Shown piece after piece: positions 25,257 to 33,085 of a stretch of DNA of 64,000 nt; position 1 is the first letter of the stretch; every line of letters starts with the position of its first letter. Position numbers and translations under genes: made by a program. The notes beneath the pieces were generated by a model, which did not search any database, had not been told where the DNA came from, and was given only the letters and a program-made list of their open reading frames with translations. Source of the DNA: a virus; the IMG/VR virus record IMGVR_UViG_3300007734_000991, positions 1-64,000 of that record. One strand, 5' to 3'.

Positions 25257-25889
25257 TCATTCTTTTTCACTTGGCCATTTCCCATAAGCCTTGTGTGTCA
25301 TCCATGCAGCCGCCGCCGCTGGGTCATCAGCCCAACTTGAAACTTTCTTCATTTTTTGCTTAAATGATTTTGTGCCTCGAAGAATTTTTCGAGCAGTTTT
25401 AGCTGATGGTCCTTTCTTTGACTCACTCATGTTGCAGCCACACGAACCATCAACAGGCATCATGCCGCAGTCTGGGCAAACTTCATCGTTCTGTTCACAC
25501 CCGCACTTGCCATCAATTACCATCATGCCACATTCTGGGCACGCTGATTCATCTTCTGCGTTAGCACCTAGCGCATCACCCAGATCAATTTTAATCGTTA
25601 CTGGATCAAGCTTGACTGGGTCAACGATAGAAAGCTTAATGGGCTCTTCTTCATATTCCTCACATCCGCAAGATCCGTCCATTATCTGCATTCCACAGTC
25701 AGGACAAATTTCTCCATCATCTTGTTTGTCGCTGTGATCGCAGCCACAAGAATTATCTATGTGCATCATACCGCAGTCCTGACAAACTTCTGATGAGATT
25801 TCATTTCGTACACCAGCTGGGGCGTCTCCTGCATAAGATCCAATAGGTTCACCAAAAGCCTCTTCTAAAATCTTTTCATATTTGTCCAT
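25257..25889 (-). CDS. Protein with four CxxCGM...CGC zinc-knuckle repeats
   Basis: 210 residues on the minus strand among plus-strand genes. Four near-identical units of 15 residues occur at 36-50, 62-76, 117-131 and 138-152, each reading C-x2-C-G-M-x5-(G/S)-x-C-G-C, for example CPDCGMMPVDGSCGC. Each unit can hold one zinc ion. The N-terminus MDKYEKILEEAFGE resembles the (L/F)xE leaders; the C-terminus is basic then Ala-rich (DDPAAAAAWMTHKAYGKW). No family recognised. An ATATTTAG element sits six bases before the start codon on its own strand, with no ribosome site. Confidence 0.7.
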   Translation of the reverse strand: MDKYEKILEEAFGEPIGSYAGDAPAGVRNEISSEVCQDCGMMHIDNSCGCDHSDKQDDGEICPDCGMQIMDGSCGCEEYEEEPIKLSIVDPVKLDPVTIKIDLGDALGANAEDESACPECGMMVIDGKCGCEQNDEVCPDCGMMPVDGSCGCNMSESKKGPSAKTARKILRGTKSFKQKMKKVSSWADDPAAAAAWMTHKAYGKWPSEKE

Positions 25890-25894
25890 AAACC

Positions 25895-25902
25895 CTAAAT
25901 AT
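25895..25902 (-). promoter_or_regulatory. ATATTTAG element on the minus strand
   Basis: Reading leftward the sequence is ATATTTAG, then GGTTT and the ATG at 25889. It is the only minus-strand gene-proximal copy, and it keeps the same orientation relative to its gene as the plus-strand copies, which supports a real signal. Confidence 0.4.
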
Positions 25903-25960
25903 TACGGTCCCTTTGTACTTTACTTCCAATGATTCTAAAATACGATTAAGGAAAAGACAC

Positions 25961-26326
25961 ATGGATAAACTTGACGAGATGTATAACCAGCAGCGAGACT
26001 TCAATTATCTCTTGAGAGATGAAAGAGGTTATCCTGACTTTCCGCTCGATCTAAAAGAAAAGAAGAATCAACAGATTCTTAAGGGGCTTGCGCATGAGTG
26101 CATGCATGAACTCTTCGAGGCTAATCATCTACTAAAGAATAGCAAGAATCATCGAGTTACCGAAGTAAAAGAATTTGACAGAGAGTCTTACAAAGAAGAA
26201 CTTGTTGATGCGCTACATTACTTCTTTGGAATTGTAATCTATAGCGGCATTTCTGCAGAAGAGCTACATGAAGCTTTCATGAAGAAGGGTGCTGTTAACG
26301 TGCAACGAGTGAAGACCGGTTATTGA
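25961..26326 (+). CDS. MazG-like nucleotide pyrophosphohydrolase
   Basis: 121-residue all-alpha NTP pyrophosphatase candidate. The family's acidic helices are visible as GLAHECMHELFEANHLL and SYKEELVDALHYFFGIVIY, carrying the ExxE...ExxD metal ligands. Such enzymes hydrolyse dUTP or other non-canonical or canonical dNTPs, or ppGpp-like signals. ATG 25961 with AAGGAAAAG upstream was chosen over longer in-frame starts because the domain begins here. It overlaps the next gene's region closely; that gene also carries a MazG-like domain. Confidence 0.7.
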   Translation: MDKLDEMYNQQRDFNYLLRDERGYPDFPLDLKEKKNQQILKGLAHECMHELFEANHLLKNSKNHRVTEVKEFDRESYKEELVDALHYFFGIVIYSGISAEELHEAFMKKGAVNVQRVKTGY

Positions 26327-26328
26327 CT

Positions 26329-27270
26329 ATGACAAAGTGGGACGACTTGCATAATGCTCTAAAAGCTCAGAAATCCTTTTCCGATTATTTTTATGACACT
26401 AATCAACTAACAAATGAGCAGAAAATTGAAGAACTAAAGACTTTGAGCTTAGCGTTACACTCTGAGATTTCAGAGATGTGCAATGCTGTCAATTACAAAG
26501 AGCATCGCAGAGAATCTCGCGAAACAGACTTGCAGAAGATTCTGTACAAGTCTGCTGATGCTTATCGTTATATTCTTGCTATAGCAAACCTATGGGGAAT
26601 AACTGCAGATAAATTAACATCTGCCTTAGAACAAAAGGACCACTATCTGCACTATAGACATCAACTTCGTGACAAGAGATGGTGCGGAGAACCGATTGTG
26701 CTCTTTGATATTGACGACGTACTTGCTGAGTTCAGATATGAGTTCTGCAGATTTGTTACAGATCAGACTGGAATCTTCATGGATCCTAACAGCTCAGAGT
26801 ACTATAACACTGTTAAGTTCAAAGAACACGGTCTTAACAGCGAGTATTTCTTTAAAAAATTTATTGACGATCATGGATTTTTGAGATTGGACTTGAACAA
26901 GCGTTACTACGATTTGTTGACGCGTCTAAAAGCTCGAGGACACTGGGTGCAAATAGTCACTGCACGAGATGCAAGCAATCTCACGTGTTTCTATGACACT
27001 TACGCATGGCTGCATCTCAACAACATTCCAGCAGATGATGTAGTTTTCACGCCCGAGAAATTTGCCTGGTTGGCAGGCCAAGATTTCTATAAGACAGCTC
27101 GATTATTTGCTGTTGATGATTCAGCAAAGCATGCATCTGAATACGCTAAGCATGGCGTGACTTGCGTTGTTCCAAAAAAATCTTACAATGTTGAAGTAAA
27201 AAATGTCAAGGGTGTCATCTACATCGAAGACAGCGACGATATTTTTGCTAAAATTAACACTATCCTTTAG
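26329..27270 (+). CDS. MazG-like plus HAD 5'(3')-nucleotidase fusion
   Basis: 313-residue two-domain protein. N-terminal ~110 residues are MazG-like helices (LSLALHSEISEMCNAV and YKSADAYRYILAIANLW). The C-terminal part is a HAD phosphatase of the deoxyribonucleotidase type: motif I VLFDIDDVLAEF with the DxDD, motif II IVTARDAS, and motif IV FAVDDSAKHA. Together they could take a dNTP to the dNMP and then to the nucleoside. TTG 26323 is an alternative start overlapping the previous stop. The domain order and the neighbouring lone MazG gene suggest a dedicated nucleotide-clearing unit. Confidence 0.8.
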   Translation: MTKWDDLHNALKAQKSFSDYFYDTNQLTNEQKIEELKTLSLALHSEISEMCNAVNYKEHRRESRETDLQKILYKSADAYRYILAIANLWGITADKLTSALEQKDHYLHYRHQLRDKRWCGEPIVLFDIDDVLAEFRYEFCRFVTDQTGIFMDPNSSEYYNTVKFKEHGLNSEYFFKKFIDDHGFLRLDLNKRYYDLLTRLKARGHWVQIVTARDASNLTCFYDTYAWLHLNNIPADDVVFTPEKFAWLAGQDFYKTARLFAVDDSAKHASEYAKHGVTCVVPKKSYNVEVKNVKGVIYIEDSDDIFAKINTIL

Positions 27271-27280
27271 CGCGAGAACG

Positions 27281-27289
27281 TGTTATACT
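27281..27289 (+). promoter_or_regulatory. Extended -10 promoter candidate
   Basis: TGTTATACT, an extended -10 with good match to TATAAT, between the MazG-HAD stop and ATG 27341. It leaves a ~45-nt leader with a GGAGAAATT ribosome site. No convincing -35 was seen. Confidence 0.45.
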
Positions 27290-27340
27290 TTACAGACTGC
27301 TCGACTAATAATTGCAGCTTGACTCAAACTTGGAGAAATT

Positions 27341-28321
27341 ATGCCCATTAATAAAGACCTACAGCCGATTGAACTACCCATGGAATTAAAGTTCGGACGA
27401 CCTGTTCGCACCAAGTTCCATAATAATATTGATGCACTAAAGATTGAGCTCGTCGACCATCCTGCGCGTCAACAAGCATGGAACGTCGCTTGGCATTATG
27501 TTAAGGCAACTTGGGCAGATAGACCTGACATCTCGCCTGAGTCTGTATCGCATCGAGAACTTTCTAAAAACCTGGAAGATGTTTTCGGAGGCCGCACTCT
27601 GCCAGCGCCCATGGAATGTCTTGGCTTCACATTTAGATTAAGTGGTATGTCTTTTCAAGAGGTGACTCATATTATCAGACATCGTGCAGGAACTTTTGCT
27701 GCACAATGCACAGGCGATCGTGACCTCCGAGATGATGATGCAGTAATTCCAGAACCCGTAGAGAATTCACCTGAGTTCTTAGCGCGCTGGAAGAAGATTG
27801 TGGAAGATTCCAAGCAACTCTATGCTGATATGACTGATTCAAAGGTTGTGTCCATGATGGACGCACGTTTGATTCTACCAAAGTGCATGACGTCTTTCTA
27901 CTACATGCGACTTCCTCTCAAGGAGCTAATTGGCTTCATCTATCAACGTCAGGATAGGCAGATTCAGACGTCAGCTGATAATATTCTGGCAGCACGCATG
28001 GCAGTTGAGGTGGCTAAGGTCATTCCTGAGTTCACTACGCTAGTTGATTTCAACAAGCCTGACATGCACTACATCAAGACCTTCCGCGTGAAGGAAGGTG
28101 ATAAGTTCGTGTCTCGCGGAACGAACCTCTATTGGCCGGAACCCAAGAACGACAAGTTTGAGTTCCACCCAGATGACACTATCTACCAGGCTCGCCGTGA
28201 AGAGCTCAACGGCACGCATGGTGATGGCCCACAGCGAAAGTTTGTAGCTGCCTGGGATTCTGCAGTGTCCGAGTTTGAGAGTATTAAAAAGCAACACAAT
28301 GATTGGAAGGAAGGTAAATAA
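27341..28321 (+). CDS. Divergent ThyX-family protein
   Basis: 326 residues, longer than ThyX. The ThyX fold is recognisable from FRLSGMSFQEVTHIIRHRAG (residues 98-117) and LPLKELIGFIYQRQDRQIQT, but the substrate motif reads RHRAGTFAAQCTGDR: the Ser that contacts dUMP in classical ThyX is Cys123, and the following Arg is displaced. The C-terminal ~80 residues (from KTFRVKEGDKF) are an addition I do not recognise. A canonical ThyX already exists at 15724, so this one may act on another nucleotide or do another one-carbon reaction. It has a good ribosome site. Confidence 0.7.
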   Translation: MPINKDLQPIELPMELKFGRPVRTKFHNNIDALKIELVDHPARQQAWNVAWHYVKATWADRPDISPESVSHRELSKNLEDVFGGRTLPAPMECLGFTFRLSGMSFQEVTHIIRHRAGTFAAQCTGDRDLRDDDAVIPEPVENSPEFLARWKKIVEDSKQLYADMTDSKVVSMMDARLILPKCMTSFYYMRLPLKELIGFIYQRQDRQIQTSADNILAARMAVEVAKVIPEFTTLVDFNKPDMHYIKTFRVKEGDKFVSRGTNLYWPEPKNDKFEFHPDDTIYQARREELNGTHGDGPQRKFVAAWDSAVSEFESIKKQHNDWKEGK

Positions 28322-28328
28322 AGTAATT

Positions 28329-28344
28329 AAGTACTTTTGTACCT
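28329..28344. promoter_or_regulatory. Dyad AAGTAC-TTTT-GTACCT upstream of the RHH gene
   Basis: Imperfect inverted repeat 20 nt before ATG 28364. Ribbon-helix-helix proteins often repress their own genes through short palindromes, so this is a candidate operator. It is short enough to arise by chance. Confidence 0.25.
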
Positions 28345-28363
28345 GACGGAGATAAGTATAGCC

Positions 28364-28543
28364 ATGAAACAATCGAAGATCTCGGTCGATGAAGAGACCC
28401 ATAAATTGCTGAAGATATACTGTGCTCAGCACGGTCTGATTATGAGTCAGTTCACCGCCGAGATCATTCGAGAGAGGATTGGCAATGAAAGAGAAGATCT
28501 GCGCACAATGCGAAAAGAAATTTGTGCCAAAGAATCCATTTAG
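28364..28543 (+). CDS. Ribbon-helix-helix (CopG/Arc-like) protein
   Basis: 59 residues. The pattern KQSKISVDEETHKLLKIYCAQH followed by MSQFTAEIIRERI is the beta strand-helix-helix of RHH DNA-binding dimers. Its last 59 bases overlap the homing endonuclease gene in another frame, so the C-terminus may have been shaped when the endonuclease inserted. ATG 28364 follows ACGGAGATAAG. Probably a small transcription regulator or antitoxin-like protein; no toxin partner is obvious. Confidence 0.6.
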   Translation: MKQSKISVDEETHKLLKIYCAQHGLIMSQFTAEIIRERIGNEREDLRTMRKEICAKESI

Positions 28544-29378
28544 TAATAAGTCTGGTTTCTTCTTTTGCTCGAAAGAGTGCACTTATCTTGCTCAGAAGAA
28601 GGGCGGTGTCACATATGAGCTCCGTCGAAAGAGGTCACTAGAGAAGCACGGCACCGACTTTCCAATGTCTTGCCCTGAGATAAAGAATAAGCGCAGCAAC
28701 AACAACATAAAAAAGTACGGTGTTGCCAGCACGTTTGAACTTGATTCAGTCAAAGAGAAGTCAAAAAAGACTTCACGTGAGAAATATGGGGTTGATGTTT
28801 ACTCACAAACAACAGAATTCAAGTCCAAGATCGAAGAGACAAATCTAAAGAGATTCGGACATAAGTCTCCGATAGAAAATCCCAACATTCTAGAACGACG
28901 ACGGCAGACAATGATCGACAGATGGGGAGGTCCATCAACTTTCGAATCACCTGTTCTACGAGCTCGCGCTGAAGATACCTGTATTGAAAAGTTCGGAGTT
29001 CATAATATTGTCTTATCGCCGACGTTTATCTCTTCTTCCATGGATAAGAAACTGCTCAAATCACATGGAAAAACTTGGCAGCAGTACATCGATGACCTAC
29101 CTGAATTTCAGGATTATCGAAGAAAAGTCGATCACTTTACACGCATGCAGCCGATCGAACAGCTAGCCAATCATGATAAACGTGGTGAATATCATCTCGA
29201 TCACAAGTTTTCAGTCGCTGAAGGGTTTAGACAAGGTCTACCACCCGAGGTGATAGGTCACATTGTGAATCTGGAATTCATACCGGCTGCAGAAAATCTT
29301 CGAAAACAGTCAAGTTGTTCAATTGACAAAGACGCATTACTATCAGAATACTCAACTAGAAAGGTAAATCAAAGATGA
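28485..29378 (+). CDS. HNH homing endonuclease with EKYGV-type DNA-binding repeats
   Basis: 297 residues. It begins with a CxxC...C zinc-type segment (KICAQCEKKF, FFCSKECTY). Then about six ~35-residue repeats each with a KYGV/KFGV-like signature (IKKYGVAST, REKYGVDVY, LKRFGHKSP, IEKFGVHNI), which in phage homing nucleases are DNA-binding modules. The C-terminus carries a His-rich nuclease core, YHLDHKFSVAEG and HIVNLEFIPAAENL. ATG 28485 with GAGAGGATT upstream was preferred over TTG 28479. It overlaps the RHH gene upstream and, by ATGA, the deoxyribosyltransferase downstream, as expected of a free-standing mobile gene. Confidence 0.85.
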   Translation: MKEKICAQCEKKFVPKNPFSNKSGFFFCSKECTYLAQKKGGVTYELRRKRSLEKHGTDFPMSCPEIKNKRSNNNIKKYGVASTFELDSVKEKSKKTSREKYGVDVYSQTTEFKSKIEETNLKRFGHKSPIENPNILERRRQTMIDRWGGPSTFESPVLRARAEDTCIEKFGVHNIVLSPTFISSSMDKKLLKSHGKTWQQYIDDLPEFQDYRRKVDHFTRMQPIEQLANHDKRGEYHLDHKFSVAEGFRQGLPPEVIGHIVNLEFIPAAENLRKQSSCSIDKDALLSEYSTRKVNQR

Positions 29379-29830
29379 ATCGAAAAAAGATGTATCTCGC
29401 AAGCGGATGGTTCAACCCTACACAGGAAGCAGAGCTCACGAGGCTCGAGCAGATTATGGAAGCACGTAAGGACTGGATCGATATGGCTTCACCACGTAGG
29501 ATCTTCATCTGTCCACCTAATGCATCTCGTGAAGTACAAGATGCAACCTATCAGGGTAATCTTAAACACATCCGCGAGGCTGACTTCCTCGTTGTGAACA
29601 CCCGCGACAAGGATCTCGGTACGATCATGGAATGTGGTTATGCTACAGCCTTTGACAAGCATATCATCTACTTCTGTGCAGGACTTCCCCCCGGAGCAAA
29701 ATTTAATCTTATGCTTTCAAGATCGGGTGCATTCGTGGCTACTTCGTTCGAACAACTCGAAGACTACCTCGATCGGTGCAAGTCTGCAGGCGAGATGCTT
29801 TACGAACCGTACGACAAGGAAATTGAGTGA
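29375..29830 (+). CDS. Nucleoside 2-deoxyribosyltransferase-like protein
   Basis: Swaps the base on a 2'-deoxyribonucleoside or hydrolyses dNMP glycosidic bonds. The 151-residue protein has the family pattern: YLASGWFNPTQEAEL at the start, EADFLVVNTRDKDLGTIMECGYA (Asp and catalytic Glu), and KHIIYF. The start overlaps the homing nuclease stop. In the context of thymidine kinase, dCMP deaminase and nucleotidase genes it fits base salvage or delivery of an unusual base to deoxyribose. Confidence 0.82.
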   Translation: MNRKKMYLASGWFNPTQEAELTRLEQIMEARKDWIDMASPRRIFICPPNASREVQDATYQGNLKHIREADFLVVNTRDKDLGTIMECGYATAFDKHIIYFCAGLPPGAKFNLMLSRSGAFVATSFEQLEDYLDRCKSAGEMLYEPYDKEIE

Positions 29831-29890
29831 CTTAAAGTGAAAATGAAGAGAGGCGCTATAAAATTGGCGTCTCCTTCATAATTAAGTGTT

Positions 29891-30652
29891 ATGTTAATCA
29901 AGCTTTCACAACTTCGTAAAATTATTAGAGAAGAGCTTTCACGTACTTTGAGTGAAGACGCATCTGATTTAAGCGCAGCAGAACCAAGCGAAATGGTAAA
30001 AAATCTAGCTGGGAAAACAGGATTGGGTCCTTTCTCTTACGGCCCTATCTCTTTAAGAAATTTAATGGCAAAAGTTGAATCAACAGGAGATATATCGCTG
30101 TTAGATAACTGGGACAAAGTAGTTGCTGCAGCGTATGAAACAGAGAAAGAAATAAAGCGAATAAGAAACACTCCTACTTATGAGATCACTGATGCGCAGG
30201 GAAATAAACAAGTTCGACCCAGATCTCCTGGTTCAATTTTAAATACTGAGAGTAGAAAAGCAGCTGAAGATGCAGCAGCTGAACAGGGCCTCGAAGGAGA
30301 AGTTGCCGGTCGAGATTATGCAGCATATGTTTCAACACTTGTCGATAGCATGAAGAACTTTAAACAGGTTCCGCCTATAAGAGCTGATATCCTCGCTGCT
30401 CTTGAATTTCGCAAACAAAAGAAAGAAGCTCACGAGAATAGAGAGGCTTCACCCGAAGATATAAAGAAGCTTAGAAATCTTTTAGCATCCCACGATTGGT
30501 ACTACGAGAGAGCTGAAGGTCTTCAGCCGTCTTATACTAAGGGTGCTGCTCAAGCCGAAGAGATTAAGCTCCTTGTCAATAAAATGGGCAAAACAGGTAG
30601 AGATATGTACAACGCTGCCGCAGCAAAAGCATTCCCAAAGGGTGCGACTTGA
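29891..30652 (+). CDS. Leader-bearing orphan (LRKIIREE type)
   Basis: 253 residues, unrecognised beyond the leader MLIKLSQLRKIIREELSRTL, nearly the same as those at 23407 and 30716. The body is helical and charged, Ala-rich in places (SRKAAEDAAAEQGLEGEV), and ends basic. No catalytic motif. A capsid-directed internal protein cleaved after IRE/REE or LSE is the favoured inference. It lacks a clear ribosome site. Confidence 0.62.
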   Translation: MLIKLSQLRKIIREELSRTLSEDASDLSAAEPSEMVKNLAGKTGLGPFSYGPISLRNLMAKVESTGDISLLDNWDKVVAAAYETEKEIKRIRNTPTYEITDAQGNKQVRPRSPGSILNTESRKAAEDAAAEQGLEGEVAGRDYAAYVSTLVDSMKNFKQVPPIRADILAALEFRKQKKEAHENREASPEDIKKLRNLLASHDWYYERAEGLQPSYTKGAAQAEEIKLLVNKMGKTGRDMYNAAAAKAFPKGAT

Positions 30653-30715
30653 TCTAAGCGAGATGATTAAAATCTTCTTTGCAGTTATATTTAAAGACAT
30701 CATTTGGAGAAAAAC

Positions 30716-30994
30716 ATGAAATTGACATCATCACAGCTTCGCAAGATCATCTCAGAAGAGGTCTCAAAGGTTATCACCGAGCAAGGATTAACTCCAGGCA
30801 GACTTGCGCTAGGATCACTTGCAGATATTTCTGAAATAGAAAAAGCAAAAGCTGCTTTAGACTCTTTTCGTATGCACATAGAGAAGAATGCTATCGCCGA
30901 GGGGCATGACAGTGAAGAAGCAGAAGACTTCGCGCGCGACGGATTGGGCGAGATGTTTCAAGAATTCATGCAAAGCATTGGATACAGGATGTGA
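30716..30994 (+). CDS. Small leader-bearing orphan (LRKIISEE type)
   Basis: 92 residues. MKLTSSQLRKIISEEVSKVI is the leader, followed by a second VITE site and an acidic helical body (HDSEEAEDFARDGLGEMFQEF). ATG 30716 with TTTGGAGAAAA upstream was chosen over TTG 30704. An ATATTTA element lies at 30687-30693. Unknown function. Confidence 0.65.
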   Translation: MKLTSSQLRKIISEEVSKVITEQGLTPGRLALGSLADISEIEKAKAALDSFRMHIEKNAIAEGHDSEEAEDFARDGLGEMFQEFMQSIGYRM

Positions 30995-31034
30995 TTTTTA
31001 GTTTGTAATTCGTTCTTAAAATCTCGAGATGTAT

Positions 31035-31066
31035 AAAAAGCGACCTTGTATTTGGTCGCTTTTTTT
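31035..31066 (+). terminator. Intrinsic terminator with a promoter in its loop
   Basis: AAAAAGCGACC / GGTCGCTTTTT stem with loop TTGTATTT and a run of T. It ends the leader-protein transcripts. Its loop supplies the -35 hexamer of the promoter at 31046-31074. Confidence 0.85.
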
Positions 31067-31074
31067 GTTATAAT
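31046..31074 (+). promoter_or_regulatory. Sigma70-type promoter overlapping the terminator
   Basis: TTGTAT, 17-nt spacer, then TGT-TATAAT (extended -10). All three elements match the bacterial consensus well. It drives the epimerase at 31094 after a leader containing CGGAGGAAAC. This is the best host-type promoter in the window. Confidence 0.75.
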
Positions 31075-31093
31075 GGTCTGCATCGGAGGAAAC

Positions 31094-32086
31094 ATGCGTT
31101 TTTACATCACAGGTGGTGCAGGTTTTATTGCTAGACATTTGAAGAAGAATCTGATTGTTAGAGGGCATTCGATTCTCTCGGACGCCGATCTGATCGGTGA
31201 TGGCATGCTTACCTTGCCCAAGACGGGTGAAGTCTGTGTGCATCGCAATTCAGAAGACGCTTGGACAAGAGCTTTTGAAAAATACGGCGTTGATGTTGTT
31301 GTGCACAATGCAGCTGTGGTGGGCACAGACGTGGTTGCTCTCAATCCCGCAGAAGCGACGCTGAGCAACGTGCACGGTTCTTACAACATCGTCAGGGCGG
31401 CTAATGAAACAGGTGCCGGTGTGTGTTACATGGGTACCACCGTGATTTACGACACACCTTCCTACCAGAACCAGCAAATTTTTGAAGATTCTGTCAGAAA
31501 ACCACTTACGTACTACGGCGTACAGAAGCTTGCAGGTGAACAGATCATCACCAGCATGGCAAAACGCTGGTCTGTCGTGCGTCCTCTCTTCGCTTTTGGT
31601 GACGAGGGTGACATGAATTCACTCATCGCCAAGAGTATCTATGCATCCTTGCAGAACAAAGATTCTGTTGACATCTTCTTAGACCCCGCGAAGATCAAGG
31701 ATTATCTCCACGTGTCCGATTACTGTGAAGCCGTGTCGATGATCTGTGAGAGCAAGGATGGCTGGGGTACTGATTTTAACGTCGCAGCTGAGACACCTCA
31801 CACCGCCGCAGAGATCATGAATCTTGTTTCTCGTGTTGTCGGGAAAAACGTAGAAAAAATCGTCCGCTGGTATCCAAAGACTGATTATCTCGGAAACCAC
31901 AGACTGTCATCTGCCAAGGTCAGAAAGCAAATTGGCTGGTCTCCGAAGCTTGACTTGGAGGGCGGCGTCAAGGCGACTTACGATTGGATTTCTTCAAATT
32001 CATCTAAGAACTATAACCCTCTGAAGTATCTCGATGAAGCTAAGTCGAAAGGTACAGATCTACTGCAACATTTCCCTAAAGTTTGA
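31094..32086 (+). CDS. NAD-dependent sugar epimerase/dehydratase (SDR)
   Basis: 330-residue extended short-chain dehydrogenase. It has the NAD motif TGGAGFIARHL (residues 6-16), the active-site Thr region GTTVIYD, and YYGVQK for the catalytic Tyr-xxx-Lys. The substrate is likely a nucleotide-linked hexose, as for UDP-glucose 4-epimerase or dTDP-sugar enzymes, but which one is unclear. Start ATG 31094 was chosen for the strong GGAGGA site; a longer in-frame TTG start would place a spurious extension before the Rossmann fold. Two more SDRs occur at 37655 and 38677. Confidence 0.82.
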   Translation: MRFYITGGAGFIARHLKKNLIVRGHSILSDADLIGDGMLTLPKTGEVCVHRNSEDAWTRAFEKYGVDVVVHNAAVVGTDVVALNPAEATLSNVHGSYNIVRAANETGAGVCYMGTTVIYDTPSYQNQQIFEDSVRKPLTYYGVQKLAGEQIITSMAKRWSVVRPLFAFGDEGDMNSLIAKSIYASLQNKDSVDIFLDPAKIKDYLHVSDYCEAVSMICESKDGWGTDFNVAAETPHTAAEIMNLVSRVVGKNVEKIVRWYPKTDYLGNHRLSSAKVRKQIGWSPKLDLEGGVKATYDWISSNSSKNYNPLKYLDEAKSKGTDLLQHFPKV

Positions 32087-32188
32087 CGTGTAAATAACTA
32101 GTATGTGTGTGATGTTCTCCATATTTATAATGAGTCTCGAGAAAAGATACGGCCTTGTGCCGTAACTATTTGACCACCGGAGGAAACA

Positions 32189-33082
32189 ATGGAGAGTAAA
32201 TGTGAAGTTTGCGGAATTAGCATAGAATCAAAACCAAGACTACGTACTTGTTCAAAAAAATGCGGTTACGTGTTGAGAAGTCGTACTAGAAATATAAAAC
32301 ATGAGCCTGTTGAAAAGATATGTCTCGACTGCGAGTGTAATTTTCAAGATACTTCAAAAAAGAAGTTAGTCGTTAGATGCAAACCATGCATAAACAATTC
32401 CATGGTTGCTACACGTTACGCAAGAGGAAGCTATGAGCGCTCAGAAGAGCAGAACGAGAAATTGTCTATTACGCTTAAGACAAAGTACGAATCAGGATGG
32501 AACCCTAACACTGAAGAGCATCGAGAAAAATTATCCGAGGGAATGAAGGCTCGCTGGCAAGATGGTTCAATGAGAAAGAAGTCGGTTGCAACAACGCTTG
32601 AAAAGTATGGAGTTGAGCACTGGGCGCAGTCTGAAGAAGGAAAGACAGTGCTATCACAGAGGTCAAGAGGCAGAAAATTTTCTGATGAAACTCGTAAAAA
32701 TATGAGTCAAGGCGCTGCAAGGCGCATTAGAGAGAATAATAATCATTATGAACGAGGTAATGGAGGTTTTAGAGAAGACCTCGGACACTATGTACGGAGT
32801 AACTGGGAAGCTAATTTTGCTAGAATATTAAAAATTCAAGGAAAGTCTTACGAATACGAACCTAAGACATTTCAAATTGCTGAGGATAAAACGTATACAC
32901 CCGATTTTCTTGTCGATGGTATTTTCTACGAAGTTAAAGGCTATTGGACCGAAAAATCGAAACTTAAATTAGAATCATTTGTAAAAATATATCCCGAAAT
33001 AGAATTGCAAATCATCGACGGCACAAAGTACAATGAGCTTAGAGAAGCTTACCAAGATCTAATTCACTGGGAAGGCAAATAA
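32189..33082 (+). CDS. Free-standing homing endonuclease (NUMOD3/VSR-like)
   Basis: 297 residues. An N-terminal zinc-type segment (CEVCGISIESKPRLRTCSKKC and CLDCEC...CKPC), NUMOD3-like DNA-binding helices (EEHREKLSEGMKARW, DETRKNMSQGAARR), and a C-terminal PD-(D/E)xK-type nuclease fold (TYTPDFLVDGIFYEVKGYW). This build is found in phage homing endonucleases related to Vsr. It ends three bases before the dnaE start, whose metal-binding motif is interrupted 97 nt further on. Such genes usually cut the neighbouring gene in strains that lack them. Confidence 0.82.
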   Translation: MESKCEVCGISIESKPRLRTCSKKCGYVLRSRTRNIKHEPVEKICLDCECNFQDTSKKKLVVRCKPCINNSMVATRYARGSYERSEEQNEKLSITLKTKYESGWNPNTEEHREKLSEGMKARWQDGSMRKKSVATTLEKYGVEHWAQSEEGKTVLSQRSRGRKFSDETRKNMSQGAARRIRENNNHYERGNGGFREDLGHYVRSNWEANFARILKIQGKSYEYEPKTFQIAEDKTYTPDFLVDGIFYEVKGYWTEKSKLKLESFVKIYPEIELQIIDGTKYNELREAYQDLIHWEGK

Positions 33083-33085
33083 TAA

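Noticed and set aside
29841-29882. Hairpin GAGGCG/CGTCTC after the deoxyribosyltransferase
   Set aside because: Only six pairs with one G-U and no T-tract; too weak to call a terminator.
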